Shown: piece by piece, positions 20,001 through 22,898 of the stretch
Layout of the letters: every line of letters starts with the position of its first letter
Numbering within the stretch: the first letter of the stretch is position 1
Source of the DNA: Saccoglossus kowalevskii
Taxonomy: Eukaryota; Hemichordata; Enteropneusta; Harrimaniidae
DNA length: 22,898 nt
NCBI RefSeq assembly: GCF_000003605.2
Contig: NW_003154747.1
Location: 71,568-94,465 of the forward strand
Reading direction: 5' to 3'
Made by a program: the position numbers and the translations under genes
The notes under the pieces: model-generated
What the model was told of the DNA's origin: nothing
What the model saw: only the letters and a program-made list of their open reading frames with translations
Databases searched by the model: none

Positions 20001-21130
20001 AAAATGAAAACAACCTGAGGGCTGCGTAATTTCCTGTTTGTCCAACGCTTCATTTTCATATCATTATCAAAATTACTGCTACCTTTTACATAACAGGGGT
20101 GGTTTCTATAAAGCGATAATCGCAAAAAAAATCAAATCATTTGAAACACTTACCCGACGTCTCTCTTCCTTCTGAAATCCGCCTCAGTGATCATGGGCTG
20201 GTCTGGAATCTATTTTTTTGAAAACGTTTTGTATTGCGCCAGGTTTAAGTTGTCAGCATTTCTCGTTAAAACCTAGTTGTTTTGTCATGGACAAGGACAG
20301 TTTTTCGAAAAAAAGAATCTGAGGTGAAGTGGACACTACATATGACACTGTAAGGAGGAAGTCCACCCCAACTTTTTCTCGTTATTTTCACAGCTTTCGT
20401 CCACCAATTTCGCACCTTCGGATCGATTGGAAAAGTGTAAATACTTGCACTATGACTATACGCATTACTGCAACCGCCCACAACACCACGTTTAACAATC
20501 ATAAATGTTTGTTGTGAAAACAATTTGCTCTCTCAAAAATAAAATAAAATAAATAAAAAAAAAAGAAACTCCGGTCAAAAAATGTATATCGTTTAAAAGT
20601 ATATTGAATGACACAGTGATATAAAAGTATGGCCCAGGGGTATGGCTTCCTCTCATATTTTAGCATTTGGTGGCGCACTTTCGGTGAGAGTCGGAAATCC
20701 AGAAACAGTCGACCGTTTCAGGATAGGTGGGCGTGGCTACAGCATGGGAAATATCTCAAATTTACTTGGATATGAGTAATCATTTTCAGCAAAAAAATCA
20801 ATAATTGCCCGTTTCAGTGGGGCACAGATCTAAAATGGGAAGCGTGTGGGTGGGCATTGCACAGGCAATTTAAATTAGGCACAAATACATGATGGTTTCA
20901 TGTACCTGCAACATTTTTCACTGAAATTTTTTTTACATTAGTCCTCTCCTTTGTGTCCTCCAACCAAATGCATTCAAATACAAACAAGTATGACAGTATG
21001 CCATTTCAATGAGTGTATACACTTATCATATAGAGCATAATATTTTACAATGTGTCTTTTAATCAATTTTTTTCAGGCAATGGAAAGGACAGATGTTGAA
21101 CAGAAAATGAGTATAAGATTCCTTCACTGA
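14032..21130 (+). CDS. CHP1: Calcineurin B homologous protein 1 (EF-hand)
   Basis: N-myristoylated calcium sensor. In animals it is an obligate cofactor of plasma-membrane Na+/H+ exchangers and also acts in trafficking and calcineurin inhibition. Exons 14032-14098, 17016-17088, 17975-18165, 19138-19322 and 21077-21130 join in frame to 189 residues. The N-terminus MGSRSS with Gly2 fits myristoylation. EF1 (39-50, DKSNNGFLSRED) and EF2 (about 72-83) are degenerate. EF3 (D117, D119, N121, S125, E128) and EF4 (D158, D160, D162, S166, E169) have full ligand sets, the family pattern. The C-terminus DVEQKMSIRFLH is the family signature. Human CHP1 has 195 residues; the difference lies mainly in the EF2-EF3 linker, seven residues shorter here. 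The ATG at 14032 is chosen for the MGSR start; the frame is open further upstream but has no other ATG. Confidence 0.96.
14544..15073 (+). repeat. 29-bp minisatellite, 18 copies, with higher-order period
   Basis: Eighteen copies of a unit whose core is ACCATTTCGATACGGCATTC, spaced 29 bp apart except two 30-bp steps after the copies at 14764 and 14997. Variant copies recur in the same order: copies 1-8 match copies 9-16 with two base differences, giving a 233-bp higher-order unit present twice. Each unit carries two CpGs. It lies in CHP1 intron 1. It is not a CRISPR: there are no unique spacers. Confidence 0.95.
15121..15219 (+). repeat. G-rich minisatellite (GGGGTCCAGTTGTCT)n
   Basis: Six copies of a 15-17-bp unit with core GGGTCCAGTTG and a partial seventh. 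They begin 47 bp after the 29-bp array. The G-tracts on one strand, separated by 11-12 nt, could support a long-loop G-quadruplex. Confidence 0.9.
15220..17015. other. Remainder of CHP1 intron 1
   Basis: No coding segment recognised. A perfect 10-bp inverted repeat, GCATTCAGAC/GTCTGAATGC, sits at 16792-16801 and 16850-16859. Minus-strand open frames at 16037-16408 and 16671-16961 have no domain I can identify. Confidence 0.55.
17016..17088 (+). CDS. CHP1: CHP1 exon 2 (EF-hand 1)
   Basis: 73 nt encoding SHNQIIRLYHRFNSLDKSNN and the start of GFLS. The acceptor is a T-rich tract ending tccag; the donor is gtaagg. It leaves in phase 2, splitting Ser47. Confidence 0.95.
17089..17974. other. CHP1 intron 2
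   Basis: 886 bp of AT-rich sequence with no repeat, RNA gene or coding segment that I can recognise. Confidence 0.6.
17975..18165 (+). CDS. CHP1: CHP1 exon 3 (EF-hand 2 and linker)
   Basis: 191 nt encoding REDFLRIPELAINPLGDRII, the degenerate EF2 around FFGETHDSTLNF, and the shortened linker FRPVKDGSDNRLNSREEKLK. Acceptor ctctcag, donor gtaagt; leaves in phase 1. Confidence 0.95.
18166..19137. other. CHP1 intron 3
   Basis: 972 bp, AT-rich, with nothing recognisable. The open frame at 18666-18881 shows no family match. Confidence 0.6.
19138..19322 (+). CDS. CHP1: CHP1 exon 4 (EF-hands 3 and 4)
   Basis: 185 nt encoding both calcium-binding loops, the hydrophobic helix LLLVLQMMVGANI (which covers the first nuclear export signal region of the family), and the block IADRTIQEAD. 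Acceptor ttttcag, donor gtacat. Confidence 0.96.
19323..21076. other. CHP1 intron 4 contents
   Basis: Apart from the THAP ORF, it contains an A-rich simple stretch (about 20536-20570) and, on the minus strand, a short open segment from ATG 20194 to a consensus gtaagt donor after 20154. Nothing else is recognised. Confidence 0.5.
20266..20502 (-). pseudogene. THAP-domain ORF lacking its first zinc ligand, antisense in CHP1 intron 4
   Basis: A 78-residue frame starting MIVKRGVVGGCSN, exactly where THAP domains begin. THAP domains are C2CH zinc-binding DNA-binding modules, often linked to P-element-type transposons. Ligands expected at 6, 11, 55 and 58 are here G6, C11, C55, H58 (spacing C-x43-C-x2-H). 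The TFP motif (23-25), W34 and the HFTSDSFF block are kept. The first Cys has become Gly (codon GGT; TGT needs one base change). The frame stops soon after the domain core, without the usual end of the module. A decayed gene fragment is the most likely reading; a short functional exon is possible. Confidence 0.6.
21077..21130 (+). CDS. CHP1: CHP1 exon 5 (C-terminal signature)
   Basis: 54 nt encoding AMERTDVEQKMSIRFLH and TGA. The acceptor ends tttttttcag. The segment covers the second export-signal region known in the family. Confidence 0.95.
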   Translation, partial: AMERTDVEQKMSIRFLH

Positions 21131-21442
21131 ATCCTGCAAGTTAAATGAACATGTAAACAATGTTGGTAAAAAAAAATAACCAAATCTTTATATCTATCGC
21201 AAACATGAATAAGAGTTGACAAATTTGACCACATTAATTGCATAATCATGAGAATGGTGAATAGTGAGTTAACTGACTCATTTCAATTAGCTTTTACAAG
21301 TACCTTGTGTGTAAGCAGGTTTTTTTTACAAATTGAACAAACAGTATTTGTAGGTACCATAATGTAAATAGAAAGATTATTAAATGGAGTGCTGTATATA
21401 CTGTACTTGAAATGTGAACAGGAGGAGGAGTTTGTTAATTAT

Positions 21443-21488
21443 TGCAATGAGTGTCATGCCAATATATCAATGCTGCACACTCATTGCA
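21443..21488 (+). repeat. Perfect 12-bp inverted repeat in CHP1 3' UTR
   Basis: TGCAATGAGTGT (21443-21454) and ACACTCATTGCA (21477-21488) are exact reverse complements separated by 22 nt, so the transcript could form a 12-bp stem. The sequence CACTCATTG occurs again about 40 bp later. Confidence 0.85.
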
Positions 21489-21874
21489 TTAAATTGATTT
21501 TTTTACTACAATGTACCACTCATTGTATGTTTTGATAATTTTAGTGATGATCTACAGATCATATTCTAGACAGTGATGTTGTAAATTAAATGTACTTGAT
21601 ATTTTTAGCATTTTCATATCTATTTCTGGAACCTTTACTTATTTACATTATCAGTAATAACTTTCATAAACTGGAAAAAAAATACTTTCATTAGTATGGC
21701 ATTCTCTGTTTGGCTAAAAGTTGGGTTTCTTATTGTGTAGATCGGGTTACAAAATTAAATTTATTTCTCTGTTTGCAGCAGATTGTTCCTTTCTTCTTGT
21801 TTTTCACCAGCACAAGCATAGATGTGGCTAACACACGATTGACAAGGAAATTTACTGTGAATGAAAGTCCAAAG

Positions 21875-21880
21875 AATAAA
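21875..21880 (+). terminator. CHP1 polyadenylation signal, proximal
   Basis: First AATAAA after the CHP1 stop, about 745 nt downstream, followed by GT-rich GTTGTATGTATTTT. Confidence 0.4.
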
Positions 21881-22104
21881 ATCTCAGTTGTATGTATTTT
21901 GACCAGTTTTTAAATAATTTCTGCCAGAGTAAGGATTAACACTAGGAAGGAACCAACAAGTTTGAGTATTTTTATTTGATTCTTGTTATTTATTTGATGG
22001 AACATTTGATTCAGATTTTAAATTGTATTTTTATTTGCCTATTGTTGTTTTTTGCGTAGTTACAATGCATAAACTTTCTTTTCAAATTTCTATATCCTTT
22101 GATA

Positions 22105-22110
22105 AATAAA
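22105..22110 (+). terminator. CHP1 polyadenylation signal, distal
   Basis: AATAAA followed by a TGTATGTGT downstream element, the best hexamer-plus-GT-rich pair in the region. Further hexamers at 22322 and 22474 are alternatives. Confidence 0.45.
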
Positions 22111-22781
22111 ATTTGAAATGTATGTGTACACATTATAAGAATAATTTATGCAGAATCTATTTACATGTGCAGATCTATTTATTCTGAATGTTGCAATACA
22201 TTGCTAATCCTACTCTAAAGCTATCAATAGCTATTTCTTCAAAAATCTATTAATATAAATTATTATACCTTGTGTTCAAGATCATCATGTTGATTGGTCA
22301 GAATGCAGCCACGAGGTGGTGAATAAAACTCTTAGACTCGGATTCAAAACTGGATATCCAGTGACCTTAATTTCTTTATTGTGCATGAATAGTTGTAGTA
22401 TTTACTAAAAACAAAATGTTGTCTGCTTCAAACTTCAACGTTTGATTTATATTGTGTTTATTGATTTAAGTATAATAAAACATAAAGTTACTTTTGTGTT
22501 GGTGAATATTCAGTTTTAATAGCCATCAGAGAAAATATTGATGACCGAGACACAGCTGAGGTCAGTAATTTCCTCTTCGAGTCATTAAAACTTAATATTG
22601 ACCTTCACTATTTGTTTATTATATCATGCAGAAAAGAAATTCCAAAGAGCTAGGTTATGACTATATGCATTTGATATGTCTGTAGGACAAATGCATCTGT
22701 TTAGAAGGAATTTGAATGTAACCTTTTCATTAAATATTCTGACACTGGGAAACTCGTTATTGTTTGAAGCATCGCCTTATT
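22111..22781. other. Downstream flank of CHP1
   Basis: No gene recognised. A relatively GC-rich patch near 22286-22325 and a repeated AATATTGA motif near 22535-22600 stand out from the AT-rich background and may be old repeat remnants. Confidence 0.45.
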
Positions 22782-22813
22782 GACTCCCATGTGCGAAGCA
22801 CAAAATGGGAGTC
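22782..22813. repeat. Imperfect palindrome at a repeat boundary
   Basis: GACTCCCAT (22782-22790) pairs with ATGGGAGTC (22805-22813). Inside, GTGC pairs with GCAC around GAA, with an AAA bulge. It immediately precedes a microsatellite, as is common at the end of a mobile repeat. Confidence 0.8.
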
Positions 22814-22830
22814 TTTGCAGTTAGTGTGTC

Positions 22831-22898
22831 TGTATGTGTGTATGTGTGTATGTGTGTATGTGTGTATGTGTGTATGTGTGTATGTGTGTATGTGTGTA
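22831..22898 (+). repeat. 8-bp microsatellite (TGTATGTG)n, runs off the window
   Basis: About 8.5 perfect units reach the window edge, so the full length is unknown. Confidence 0.95.

Noticed and set aside
1-22898. tRNA, rRNA or other structured RNA genes
   Set aside because: I looked for B-box-like GGTTCGA motifs and cloverleaf arms; the few GGGTTCG matches (2416, 13897) lack the rest of a tRNA.

Overview
This is an AT-rich, intron-rich animal nuclear window. It carries three protein-coding genes recognised from their translated exons: GNPNAT1 (+, 1558-4534, first coding exon not found), NDUFAF1 (-, 9205-7526) and CHP1 (+, 14032-21130). Consensus gt/ag introns, AATAAA signals, microsatellites and palindrome-ended dispersed repeats show it is eukaryotic. 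The proteins resemble vertebrate orthologues closely enough to align by eye, and the intergenic DNA is full of short motifs such as ACATGTA and ACCGGTA. I infer a marine invertebrate (lophotrochozoan or ambulacrarian), but the sequence alone does not fix the phylum.

Layout. 1-1557: GNPNAT1 upstream region or first intron, with a CCAAT box and an E2F-like site. 1558-4534: five GNPNAT1 coding exons; intron 3 holds a ~640-bp palindrome-ended repeat. 4535-7525: convergent intergenic space and 3' UTRs, with polyadenylation signals for both genes and a diverged copy of the same repeat. 9205-7526: three NDUFAF1 coding exons on the minus strand. 9206-14031: 4.8-kb divergent intergenic region with two CA microsatellites, a YY1/CRE/NRF-1-like motif cluster and part of another dispersed repeat. 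14032-21130: five CHP1 exons. CHP1 intron 1 contains an 18-copy 29-bp minisatellite with a higher-order period, followed directly by a G-rich minisatellite; intron 4 contains an antisense THAP zinc-finger ORF that has lost its first zinc ligand. 21131-22898: CHP1 3' UTR and flank, ending in a palindrome and an 8-bp microsatellite that runs off the window.

The three genes do not form a pathway. GNPNAT1 acts in UDP-GlcNAc synthesis, NDUFAF1 in mitochondrial complex I assembly, and CHP1 is a myristoylated EF-hand partner of Na+/H+ exchangers. NDUFAF1 and CHP1 lie head-to-head here and are also close neighbours on human chromosome 15q15, which suggests old linkage. I found no convincing new biological system. 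The most unusual items are the higher-order minisatellite, the damaged antisense THAP ORF, and the modular palindrome-ended repeat.
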